A stretch of 64,000 nt of DNA. Origin: Pisaster brevispinus. Its lineage: Eukaryota > Echinodermata > Asteroidea > Forcipulatida > Asteriidae. Both the position numbers and the translations under genes were made by a program. The stretch covers positions 5,989,827 to 6,053,826 of the forward strand of contig JAMKCF010000013.1 in the NCBI GenBank assembly GCA_023634235.1, written 5' to 3'. How positions within the stretch are numbered: the stretch's first letter is position 1; each line of letters opens with the position of its first letter. Below, piece after piece: positions 25,195 to 36,500 of this stretch. The notes beneath the pieces were generated by a model. That model ran no database searches and was not told the DNA's origin. It saw nothing but the letters and a program-made list of their open reading frames with translations.

Positions 25195-25395
25195 GGAGAA
25201 CAATGGGTGTTCGGTTTACGCCATTGAGGGCTTACGGGTGCGCCCTTGTGGGGTCTTTTACACAATGGAACGATGAACCCCACAAGGGGATTTTGTTCAA
25301 CTTGGACCCCGCAAGGGAACTCTTTAGAAAAAGGTATAATAGAACAATAGCAGGACCCCACAAACCGGATCTGTAAAGTTGTATGTGTGTGCGTG
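25195..25395. repeat. ACCCCACAAG dispersed repeat
   Basis: GAACCCCACAAGGGGATTTT, GGACCCCGCAAGGGAACTC, then AATAGAACAATAG and GGACCCCACAAA, ending in a GTGTGTG tract. The same order of blocks occurs at 31.0-31.7 kb. Confidence 0.5.
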
Positions 25396-25718
25396 TGGTA
25401 TTTTGTCTTGATCATTTTGGGAAATACTCTGCTATGGTATGCTATAGTAGAAACGTAAGGCCATTGTTTTTTTTTTCATTCACACCGGAGCCAGAATTAG
25501 CTGTAAAAATGTCCATAAGTTTTTTTTCATCACCACCAAACACTTCACAACGTCTAATAAAATTAAACAACTTTTTAATTTCTTTCCTACCAATTTCTCC
25601 TTTCTTTAATCGTGACAATAGGTCTGATTTTATAGCGTATTTTTCCTCAACACACCATGGTAATTCTTAGTCATCTGTTCTGCTAAATGACATAAATATC
25701 GTTTGTCATTTTTACAGG

Positions 25719-26577
25719 AAACACTCGATGTCGCCTTTACCTACCTGACCCCAGCAAAATCTATCAGAAAACACTTGGAATTTGAACAAGTGCTCGCTTA
25801 ACCACCCCCTGATTAAACAAGGCGCGTCGAATTGACGGGATTCTATACCCGACAGCCAGCTGACGGCACTCAACCAAGTTTGACCAGAAAATTTACTTCA
25901 CCATGACCGAGCAAGCCGAACAAAAACCACGGCGGAAAACCTCGGTGTATGCGGCACCGATGGACATAGCCACCGGGATGCCGCCGGGCCACGAACACGG
26001 AGAGACCCGCTCCCGTAAGGTGTCCTTCGGTAGCACTGGCAGGCCCAGGAACATCTCGCTGGGAAGTATGGATGGGGATCATCGGACCCGTAAGCAGAGC
26101 TTCGGCAATGATCAGGACTACCGCAACCGGAAGATATCCTTCTCTCGCCGGGTGCTCTCCGTAGATGAGCGGGGTTGGGGTACGGATGGCTCGGCGACTG
26201 CTCGGGGCATGACTGCGAACATGACTCGACCGAACACCTACAAGATGGACCCGGAGAGGCCGTTCAGAGAGAAACCGGTGAGGCAGGTCATCGAGAATGT
26301 CCTTCAGGACTTGGAGAACGTCAGGTACGAGAGCCCGGTCCTGATGGCCGCAAAGGCGCGAAACATCAGCGATATGGTCAAGCAGAGAGTGAAACTTCTC
26401 GGGTTCGATCGGTACAAACTCGTCTGCGTCGTCTGTCTGGGACAGAAGAGCGGCCAGGAAGTGCAAGACGTCGGCCGGTGTCTGTGGGATTCGGCAAAGG
26501 ATGGTTTTGTGTCCGTCGTGTTTGAGAACCCAACCCTGTTTGCTGTTGTTAGTCTGTATGCCGTGTATCAAGAGTAG
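25719..26577 (+). CDS. DYNLT4: Tctex1 domain protein, DYNLT4-like dynein light chain
   Basis: The ORF runs from ATG 25903 to TAG 26577 and encodes 224 residues in a single coding exon. A strong acceptor (TCATTTTTACAG, ending 25718) upstream suggests at least one non-coding 5' exon, so 25719-25902 would be 5' UTR. Residues about 118-224 form the Tctex1 fold, with hallmark segments FDRYKLVCVVCLGQ, RCLWD, FENPTLFAV and terminal YAVYQE. Members of this family bind dynein intermediate chain or act as axonemal adaptors. The N-terminal 115 residues are basic and low in complexity. They repeat the theme R-K-x-S-F (RKVSFGS 38-44, RKQSFGN 63-69, RKISFSR 76-82), with a related RNISLGS (49-55). KVSF (39-42) and KISF (77-80) fit the RVxF docking motif for protein phosphatase 1. 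The mammalian relative TCTEX1D4/DYNLT4 is also intronless in its coding part and is reported to bind PP1. DYNLT5 is the alternative assignment. Base composition is far more GC-rich than the flanks. Confidence 0.9.
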
Positions 26578-27161
26578 TGCTGGAGATGACTTGGTCTTCC
26601 AAACGGTGATCTTAAGCACCGTGTGTATATAAAAAAACGGAAAAAAGTTAGCAACGATTCAACACAATGTACCGTTTCACGTCCTTTCCCAGACCAACTG
26701 CTTACAGGAACAATTGTGTGAAAACTTGTCGGTGTAGTTCAGTGCGAAGATATACTGCTTTTGAAAATGATATAAACAAATTATTGAAGATCGTGAGTTG
26801 AAACTGAAATCGAGTGCATGCACCGGCCTCGACAAGATTCGACCACAGTCGATACAACGAATGAAAAACCAGCTGGTAAAAATGGAAGGATGGTCTATTT
26901 GGTAGTCTTTCAGAGCGAAATTTGAAACACGACGTCATTGGATATCAACAAAAGAATACGTCTGCACATTCCAAAGAAGAATTTTTGCGTCAGTCCAAAG
27001 GTCAAATTCAATGCATTTTTGATTGAATAACATCGCAATAAGGAATGAACTAAACAGTTCCTGTACAAAAATGGACAGACTCACATAACCCTATTTGAAA
27101 TGTGACACCATTGTGAGAGAAGTTTTAGGATGTTGGCGAAATTCGCACTGGAAGAAAGGTA

Positions 27162-27453
27162 CAGGGCCCAATTTCATAGAGTCGCTTAACGGCCGATTTT
27201 GTGCTTACTGTGCGATTTCCATTTCATAGCGCTGCTAACTGTAAGCACACGAAAAGGTATGCTAACCTCACGGTGCTTAGGCCTACTGTGTGAAAATGAA
27301 TGACGAAACAATGCAAACCCATGTTGAACGCGCAAGATGGCTGCCTAATTTTCTTGCTAACCTGTAAAATACGCTTACGCTTAAGCAAACTGTTCTGCTA
27401 TAGTTAGCACGAAAATTTGCTTACCGTGAAGCAGCACTATGAAATTGGGACCT
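27162..27453. mobile_element. GGGCCCAATTTCATA inverted-repeat element, copy d
   Basis: The left end CAGGGCCCAATTTCATAGAG and right end ACTATGAAATTGGGACCTG are inverted repeats. The interior has CGCTTAAC and GTGCTTACTG motifs, a subfamily different from copies c and e. No ORF is present. Confidence 0.7.
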
Positions 27454-29075
27454 GGTATTACATACAATGGAACCTTTGACACCGTTTTAAGATGCTAGGT
27501 CTGAATTTTGGCCGAGTTGACCCGAAAGTTTAGATTGAAATGTTACATCTATTTCCACAGATTCGCTAAAGCTATATAAGCTTTCAAAGTATTGCATGAA
27601 CAAGTCATTGATTATTGTCAGGGTTCCGACATTATTATCACGTCCATCAGCAAACAGTGCCCTTGGCATGTGCGAAAGGTTCTTTTTGAAACAGCATCAT
27701 TCTCTCGAAATTCGTTCAGAGGAATACAAATCTTAAAACAAATGATTGTCTTTTGGCGAAAAGGACAAATCTGTGATGGCTCTAGCTTAATATCTTTCTC
27801 GTGACACACTCTCATTGTGTGCCAAAATCCATATTTGCATTACCAAAGGCATAATCCTATCACTTGTCTACCAAATGTTCCCTTTCACGTCCATGCAGAC
27901 TCTGAAATTTATATTTTGATGCAGGCCAACAAATGTTCAAATGAAATAATACATTCTATAGAAAACAACTCATATGCAGTTTTGCTTTTACAGCTACAAA
28001 CCTGTTTGAAAACCATGTAACTGATGTACGTATTAAAGCCCAACGCACTAATGTTTTAACAATTCAAATGCTGTAAAAGTGAAACGCACAGAACGCAAAC
28101 GAAAAAAAACACAAACACAAGAAATTTTATACTTTTGAAATCATCATAATTTTAATTCATTATAATGAAGAACCAGATACAATTAACTTGCATGGGACGT
28201 GAGTAAACCAACAATTATACTCACTATGTGTCGTCGGGCAAGGAACTTGAACTAAATAATGAACAATTATTTTGTTTCCGAATGGGCAAGTCTTTCTTTA
28301 GGTTTCTCTTGTAAATAAACAGTCCAGATCATTTTAGACAAAAACATCATGCATTTTCCAGAGTTGTAAATGTCACCATGGCATAGGCTTCCTACTTTTT
28401 TCAAGATTTTGTTCCCTCAAAATGATTGATAGGCCGACTGTTTTGGCCACTACACAAATTTGTTCACCTGCATACATTAATATTTAATAACCAACTTCCA
28501 TTCTTCACATTTTTTTTCAATTCATAAAAGCTGGATTGGCACAAAAAACATGACATGGTGGACATTTTAGTATTATTATAACGTAATTGTTAAACATGTA
28601 AATTATTTATGCCACGTCCGAACCAAGTACGTACTTCGGCTGTGTGGCCTATGGCCGTTGATGGCTGCAACGACAACGTCGGATTCGGCGTTCTGGCCGT
28701 GGACACTGCCGATACCATTCAGATACGACACATATATACCAGCCAAAATGCCACATGATCCCGGCAAATTTGTGCTTATCAATCTAATTTTGTTCAGCAA
28801 TATTTTGTTAAAACTTCGCAGCTGCAACTTACGGGGGAGAAAAGGTTGCCCCTGTGCTTAGATGGAGTCCGCTTAGATCACTGAGTATGACGAGTATACA
28901 CAAATGTATATATAAACCAATAAAAGCCTTTTTCACACAAGTCAACTTGGAGATAACTGCACTGTATACAAACAGAAACACTTCCGTGCACCAGAGCCAT
29001 TTTCCCAATGGTCTTACCACCCCAGAGAAAATCCAAACATACTTTTGTTTGCTTCTTTTGAGAGACGGCCTGGAA

Positions 29076-29273
29076 CAGGGCCCAATTTCATAAAGCCTTT
29101 AAGCACAAAACCTTGCTAAGCGCAGGAAAATACTGCTTAGCAGAAACAGGTTAACAACCATCATTCCATAAAGTTTACATTGTTGCCACTGGTACCCCGC
29201 TCATTTTTTTGTTAAGTAAAGAAATCTGCTAAGCAGAATTTCCTGCATAACAGCTTTATGAAATTGGGCCCTG
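29076..29273. mobile_element. GGGCCCAATTTCATA inverted-repeat element, copy e (intact)
   Basis: This 198-bp copy has termini CAGGGCCCAATTTCATAAAG and CTTTATGAAATTGGGCCCTG, nearly perfect inverted repeats. GCCTGGAA occurs immediately left (29068-29075) and 3 nt beyond the right end (29277-29284). This could be an 8-bp target duplication of the kind hAT transposons make. Confidence 0.75.
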
Positions 29274-30461
29274 GCCGCCTGGAACTGGTACGCTGCCAAC
29301 CACCTTGAGTAAACCCATTCCAAAGCATTAAACTAATCTTAATCACTGAAAAAATGTAACAATACAAATCACTTGGTGGTAAAATGTGTGATATCTGGCT
29401 TAATCCATTAAAATTAGTCCAATGTTTGTCAAAAATGGATTGTCGTGAAAACATTCTCTTTCAACAAGCAAACATATGTTTTTAAGGAAGGCCCAAGCCC
29501 TATTCTTGTAGACGAAACTAACCTGGCATTACTTTCCCCAAAAACGTACTTCATTTGTTTTGCAATATTATAGGCCACATATTAAAAGGGAGGAAAGTAG
29601 GAAGAAAAAAAAAAACACCTCAGGGAATCACATGTCAAATTTCCCGAATAACTATTTCCAATATGAAAGGAATATGGGCAGCACTTTAATGCAATTCTTA
29701 GATTAGTTTTCCATAAAGAACCGTTTATTCAGTTTAATAATCTAAGAAAATGTACGACTTGGAAAGAATTTGGCAACAACGAAACTCTTTCAATAATAGT
29801 GGGTGGAGTCTTACAACGAGAATTATTTTCAATATTGATAGCGACTTAATAGTAAAACTTGAAATCAGTAACCCCCTCCAGGTCTTTTAGAATTTAACAA
29901 TTACTCAACTGACAGTAAAGATTGTGGCTACCACACTGCTATTTGATAAGTCACTATTATGTAGGAAACCCAAAGCTGTAAGCAGCTTTTAATTATGTTT
30001 GAGTTTCCTAGACTGACCAATTAAGATCCACTCTTCAACGCACTGACCAATCACAACTGCATAAAGCCTGCATGCACCCAACGTGGCCACGCGTACACCT
30101 ACAGCCTTTTTGAGATGTGGACACCGTACGAGTGCACTGTTTGGTTTGATGTATACAGACAGACGAACTTAGCCAAACCTAACAGTGTAATAGTAGTGTC
30201 CACCATATCACAAAATGGCTTATTAGGAAGGGTGCATTGCGAATTTTGCGTATGGTATGTAGTGTTAAGTAAGCCCCCCCACCCGAAGTCCTTTTCCAAA
30301 CCACGGCTCCAGCTTCAGTTTAGGCTCTGTCAGTAAATTTGAAAACGTGCAAAAATTGAGTATGCGGGTCGATGAATAGGGCGGACAGAGCCCAAACCAA
30401 ACCAGGGTTTTCAAAACAGGCCGTAATGTTTAGGTTCATCCTACATGAGCAGCATTGCTCG

Positions 30462-30700
30462 GCAGCGGCTATGGTGGGTGGAAACTTGGGCTGTATCTGA
30501 ATTGGCGGCTATGGCTACAGCTACGGCTACGGCTGGATTGCTGCATCATCATGCACTGAAGTATAAGATGCCCTTAGCAACAGTAGTAGCTGTAGCCCTA
30601 ACCACCCATTCCGACTACGGCTACAAGGAGGACGTTGAAGAAAAGGTGTTTTTCAGCAATCCGCCCACAGCCACTGCCGAAGACCATCAATTCCGATACA
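30462..30700. repeat. Dispersed repeat rich in GGCTACGGC/GTAGCC
   Basis: GGCTATGGCTACAGC, GGCTACGGC and, downstream, GTAGCTGTAGCC and GACTACGGC give an imperfect inverted arrangement. A similar unit occurs at 48250-48390. An ORF of about 97 codons across it is probably fortuitous. Confidence 0.4.
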
Positions 30701-31009
30701 GCCTTTTGAAATTTCAAATAAAGGTAACAAAAACTTGAGTGCAAGCCTGGAGGGCTTAAGGGCATTGACTACATTTCCCCGCTGCTATCCTTGGATTGAC
30801 CTTGTAACCTTTCAACAACAACAAATCACAAATCACAAGTTTCCATTCCCATGTAATAATATTCCCAACCTTAGGTTTTCGATCAATAAGTTTTGTTTAA
30901 ACTTAATACGCACACAGAATTTGTTTCTAAAATAAATAAGTGTTGTGTTTCCTTAGATTGAAGGTCTCTAGATATGCTTGCATGTGTGCCTTTACACGTG
31001 CCAACTTAC

Positions 31010-31710
31010 GGGGTACTTTTAACAATAGAATAATGCTACCCCACAAGGTTTCCTTTGTTCAAGTGGTACCCCACAGAGGATTTCTTTAGAAAAGGGAATA
31101 ATAGAACAACAATGGAAGTGCCCCGTAACTGTCATATGTAAGGGTGTGTTTGTATTGCCAACCCTCCAAGGACATTTTACAATAGGGACAATAGGTCCTC
31201 ACTAGTCGGTTCTTTGTTTTCAGGTGTCCTCACTAGTCATTTGTGTACAAAACCAATGGGGATTGCTTCAATACAGGAACAACAGAAAGTACAATAGGTG
31301 TCCTCTAACATATAGGAGTGCTGTATGCGTGTGTGTGTGTGAGTTTGTTTTCACATTCAAACCGGAGACCTATAACAAAAGAGGACAATAGGGTCCCCGG
31401 TTGGCTAAAGGTCCCCAGTTAGAAATTGTGTACAAAACCAATGGGAGCTGTTGCCAAAAAGTTAGAGTCCAAACAAAAGAGGGACAATAGGAGGTCCCCG
31501 ATTGGAGGTGTTTACACACTTGTGTGTGTGTGTGAGCACACCCACTGGTCATTGTGGGGTCCAAAACACAATGGATCAATGGACCCCACAAGAGAATTCT
31601 TTGTTGTACCTGGACCCCACAAGAGAATTCTTCAGAAAAGGGAGTAATAGAACAACAATAAGAGGACCCACAAGCTACCATCGGTAAGGGTGTGTGTGTG
31701 TGTGCACTAA
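31010..31710. repeat. ACCCCACAAG dispersed repeat, multiple internal units
   Basis: Repeated ACCCCACAAG/GGACCCCACAAGAG blocks, AATAGAACAACAAT blocks and three GTGTGTGTGTG tracts indicate a locally amplified version of the family at 25.2 kb. Confidence 0.55.
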
Positions 31711-32262
31711 ATTGAAAACATACACATTGCTGCAATCAATTAATTTTGCCCACTACTTCTGTGCACATGCCGCATTGAAATATTGTGTTTTTCATTGATG
31801 GAACAAATACATGGAAAGAGCTAAATTATATTACCATTACTTTGCAATATTACAATATTACATTGTTGAAAATGGACAGAATTTTTAACAACTATGTAAA
31901 CTTTTTAATTACTTACTGTTTTGAAATCAAAGTCTTCATTACGAACTATTTAGGAAAGTGTTACCGGCCAAGAAACTATGACAAGTGACGCAATAACCCA
32001 TATGCATGTCCAAATGCGCAAGGTCGGCACGCAAAGAATTCTGGGTGAAATTTTGAGTCCAGGCAGCACCGGCAACCTTCACGACGTGCTGACGTGCTTC
32101 ACGACGTGCCGCAAGGCGGCGCAAAAACGATAAAACCTGGCAGAGTTACATGCAAACTTCCCCAGAACCATTTGACATTTACAACCGTCTCTACAGTCTG
32201 AACAATTCAAATTGAAGTGGTAAATTGTGACTAAGCAAGTCATTGTACCAGACTTTATTCAA

Positions 32263-32512
32263 ATCAAAATTTCATGGCTGTGCTTACCACCGAATTCTGC
32301 GCTTACGATCACCATTCTCCGCTTACTGTGCAAGCACCGAGTTTCTGCGCTAGCTGTGTACGAGAAGAATGCCCAGTAAAGTGGAGTAACCACAGGCACA
32401 AGCAAAAATTCCCTGCTAACCTTGTAATATGCTTGACGTAAGAGCGGAAGTCCCTGCTTCTGTAAGCGCAGATTCTTTGCTTACGGTAAGCAGCGCCATG
32501 AAATTGGTCCCT
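32263..32512. mobile_element. Related inverted-repeat element, copy f (GCGCTTAC subfamily)
   Basis: The interior carries CCGAATTCTGCGCTTACG and CCGCTTACTGTG, and the right end reads CATGAAATTGGTCCCTG. The left end (AAATTTCATGGCTG) is eroded. The interior links this copy to the expanded copy at 35.6 kb. Confidence 0.5.
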
Positions 32513-33565
32513 GTTCGGTTACAATATACGTCCATTAGACCCAGAACTTTATTCAGTGTGAGGCTCAAAGTGAGGTTCAACCTAGACTGGTGCATATTTA
32601 AAGTGTGCCGTAAACAAAACGCAATTTCGGGATTGGATGACAAGGGCACCATACACGTATGATGAGAAGTCTACTGCAGTTGAGAGTCAACAACAACAAT
32701 ATTAAACGAACACAAATGCTTAGAATGTCTGACAACAGCAGTCACCTACAAAGAAGAATTTCTCAACTAGCGGCAGCAGGGATGGAAGTCAATTTTTTAA
32801 AAAGGGTGCGCTATTCTGAAGCTCTGTCTTTGTTTTCATGCTGTAATGAAACTACCAGCAACATGCACTGATGCTTAAGCCCAACCCATGTAGTGTTACA
32901 ACTTGTACAGGCTGAAATCAAGTTGGACAAAGCTACGACAAATGAATATAAACTAAACGAAATCTCAAGATTTTGATTCTGTTCTTTCTCCCGGAAATCC
33001 ATTCCAAAAAAACGATGATGAAGTTAAAATGCCAACAGGGCGTACATGGAGCAACGATTGGTTTCAATTTTGCATTTCATGTAGTGCTTCCCAAGCTCAA
33101 ATTTTCTAAAAATCAGATGAAAGGAGTATAAAGCACCTGAAATAATAATAAAAAATAAAAAAATTGTTTTTTAAAAAGAATGAGTGGTTCATTGAAACCT
33201 TTAAAAAAGAAAAAGTCACAAGATTGTTCTACTTTTGGGTCAGATTAATTTTTGTTCCGGACAGACCCTGAATTGATGTCGCTGCGTGTTTCCACCCTCA
33301 AATCCTCACGTGCTGAAGAAGGGCGCCCTCAGGTGGCCAAATGATACCAGTTACTTCAGGGGTTGACTGGTGGGTACCAGTGCATATTACAATCGGTTAT
33401 TTACATATCTTTGGCGATCTGACTGTCATAATGAATGCCGCCCTCTACAGGCAGTTTGCAGTGTGACTCCGTGACATCATTGATCACAAGGAACAAAAAG
33501 TGTAGCGTTTTATATATTTACAGAGAGATTTAGGTTTCGGGTCGAGCAGTTAAAATGTCTTTTTT

Positions 33566-36500
33566 TTATTCGTTTCCGTCTTCTTTTTCTCTTAGGAGAA
33601 AGTTGGCAGCCAGAGCCGTGTCCTTTTCACAGGCAAAGAACGCTTGTATAACCAGTTCTTCAGAAAATCCAAGCTCTTTGAGCTAAATGAAGAAGAAGGA
33701 AAACAAAAAAAACAAAAACAGAAATCCGACATGAGAAAAATTGATTTTGATCGGTGTAGATCTTGCAAAAAAATGGTTCAAAAAATCTTGCAAAAAATGG
33801 TTCATGGCCTGACGATTCAACCCTAGCAGAGTCTTTCTCGGAAGGCTAGATGAGCTTTCGAGAGCGACTCTGCTAGGTTCGAACGTCAGGCTATCAACTA
33901 TTCTTTGCATTTGTACCATAGGTCCTTTTGGTTGGTAGGCAGTTTGGCAAAAGCTATTTTTAGTTTCTCAGTTATAAATCTTAACAGAGATGTTTCCAGT
34001 TGCTAAAAGCAAAATGACCAATGAATTCTACAAGTTTAAGAGTGAGAGTTTCATTTTAAAACCATACAACAAAATTTACATTCCCAATAAAAGAAACCAA
34101 TGACTGTAAAATGACGTCCTGGAAGAAAATTAAGTTTGACCTTAACACAAGAATTTCTAGAAACAAACTTTTTCTTTTTGCAAGACAAAAACAGTTGCCG
34201 TCCCCTATAAACAAACCGGGGGGGCGAAGTTAGACAACTGTAGAACTCCTGAAAATTGGAGGATGGGATGGCCCACCCCGAGGTGATGACCCCAGGTGAA
34301 CTGGGTCAATACAGGAAAATATGAAAGGCACTTACGTTGTCGACAGCTTGTCTATCCTGTTGAGTCAACGTGATATAATGCACCCCATGGGGTGGCGCTT
34401 CACCCCCTGCTACGCCTTCAACCTGCCTGGGTGTGTCTACTCCCATTGACCCTCCGCCAGGCTGTCCCGCTGTCTGTGCACTAGACTGACCACCGGTTTG
34501 ACCACTTGGCTGGACACCGCCCAGCGGGAGAGTGCCTGCTTGCCCACCGATACCCCCGGATTGGGCCCCTTCATTCATCAAAGCTATGAACTGCTCCTGA
34601 TTTTTATTAATCAACTGGGTACAGAGAAAAAAAAAACATCATCAGAGGTCAGTGGAAAGGTTTTGATCAAGGAACCAACTGTCAGAAACTTGATTCGAAA
34701 CCCAAGCATGCAAAACTTCTTGTAAAGCATTCTCAACTTAAACAGCAAGTGCAGAATTTTATTCCCAGCCATGTAAAAGGAGAACGGTGAACATTAGTGC
34801 CAAATGCGGTAGTAATCAGTGCTGTACAACAGGGCCTGAAGCTTGGAATAGTCGGCTAAAACACTCATCCAGGCATAAGTTCCTTCACGAAAAAGGTTAC
34901 TAGACCATTAACAGAAATGGGACTGTCGTCAAGATCCTAGCCGGCCCGGGGCTGTGCATGGAATTATGAACTCTAACGCAGTGACTGCACACATGCGCGA
35001 AATGGGTGTCACATTAGGACACAACAATGAGGGCGCCGATTGTGATTGAACGCGCGTGCAGTAACTGGGTTAGAGTTCATAATTCCATATCCAGCCACAG
35101 GCATGCTGTGACCAAGCCACGGTCTTCCTTCACAAATCTGAATTCATTATCTTGCTGGCAAAATATTTTTGTGCTGTTTGTTACGACAAAAAAATAATAA
35201 TACAATTTTAAAATGCAAAAAAATTTGGTTAATGGTTGACATTTCGACCCTAGAAGAGTTTTTCTCGAAGGCTAAATGACAATGACCAGTCAAGTGAATA
35301 TGGGTTAACCATAAATAAATAAATCAATCAATCAATCAGTGACAGAATGCTCACCTCCAAGAGTTCAGGGTTGCTTAGTTGTAATTGCTGTAAGACTGTG
35401 TCCAGCATGGTAGGGTTTGCCTGGACTGCTTGCCGCATTTGATTAAACACAGGGTTGTTCTGAAGAAAACTCAAAGGATTCTCTAAAAAAAAAAATTAAA
35501 AAAAACACAATTTCTTTATGTATGAACCAGTTTCTTTTTTCGGAGGACAAAATAATGCACCAAACTCTTACGCACCACGCAGCGATAGTCTGGCATTCTT
35601 GGCTCAGCTTACCACAGAATTCTGCGCTTACAGCCCATAGAACTACAGGCTTCACAGGGCAACATAAGCACAGAATTCTGCGCTTACAGCCCATAGAATC
35701 ACAGGCTTCACAGGGCAACATAAGCACAGAATTCTGCGCTTACAGCCCATAGAACTACAGGCTTCACAGGGCAACATAAGCACAGAATTCTGCGCTTACA
35801 GCCCATAGAACTACAGGCTTCACAGGGCAACATAAGCATTGAATTCTGCAGTAAGCAGAACAATGAATTTGGGCCATGGTATCTGTGCGTGTTTGGCGGT
35901 AGTCATGTCAACACGCCACGTGTGGTGAGGCATTGCCGCAGGTTGCACGTACACAGGCAACTGTTTTACAGAGTCCAACGAATCGATTAACTCTTCAGAT
36001 GAATTTGTGCCTCATGCCTTTGTCCAGGACCAGTTCCTGTCATATCCAGCCAAGATTTTGTAAAGACGGATTGTACTAAATTGTCAACAAGCCTTTCATG
36101 TTGATTAGAAAAACAGTAGGACGATTGACTTGATGCACTAATCAAATGATATCATACTAAGGGTTGCCATAGTTTATCTAAAATTCAAACCACAATGGAT
36201 GACAGTGAATGGTGAATGGTCAGACAGTAGGCAGGTTGACTGTGTGCTGTGCAGATGCATGCACCAAATGATATCAAATTACAGGCTGCCATAGTTTTAT
36301 CTATCGTTCAAATCGCAGTGGATGATATCAAATGGTCAGACAGTAGAAGGGTTAACAGTGTACTGTGTAGATGCATTCACCCCATATTGCAGGCTGCCAT
36401 AGTTTATCAATCATTCAAAACACAGTGGATGATATTGAATGGTCAGACAGTAGAAGGGTTAACAGTGTACTGTGTAGATGCATTCACCCCATGATATCAT

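Larger units (their letters stand above)
26578..33565. other. Intergenic region between the DYNLT4-like gene and RAD23
   Basis: The region between the 3' ends of the plus-strand DYNLT4-like gene and the minus-strand RAD23 gene (convergent). It holds repeats at 27.2, 29.1, 30.5, 31.0-31.7 and 32.3 kb. A GC-richer patch at 28.62-28.77 kb with an open minus frame is unexplained. Confidence 0.6.

Noticed and set aside
25870..26619. A 249-codon minus-strand ORF opposite the DYNLT4-like gene
   Set aside because: It is the antisense shadow of the GC-rich Tctex1 ORF. The plus strand carries the conserved domain and stop position.
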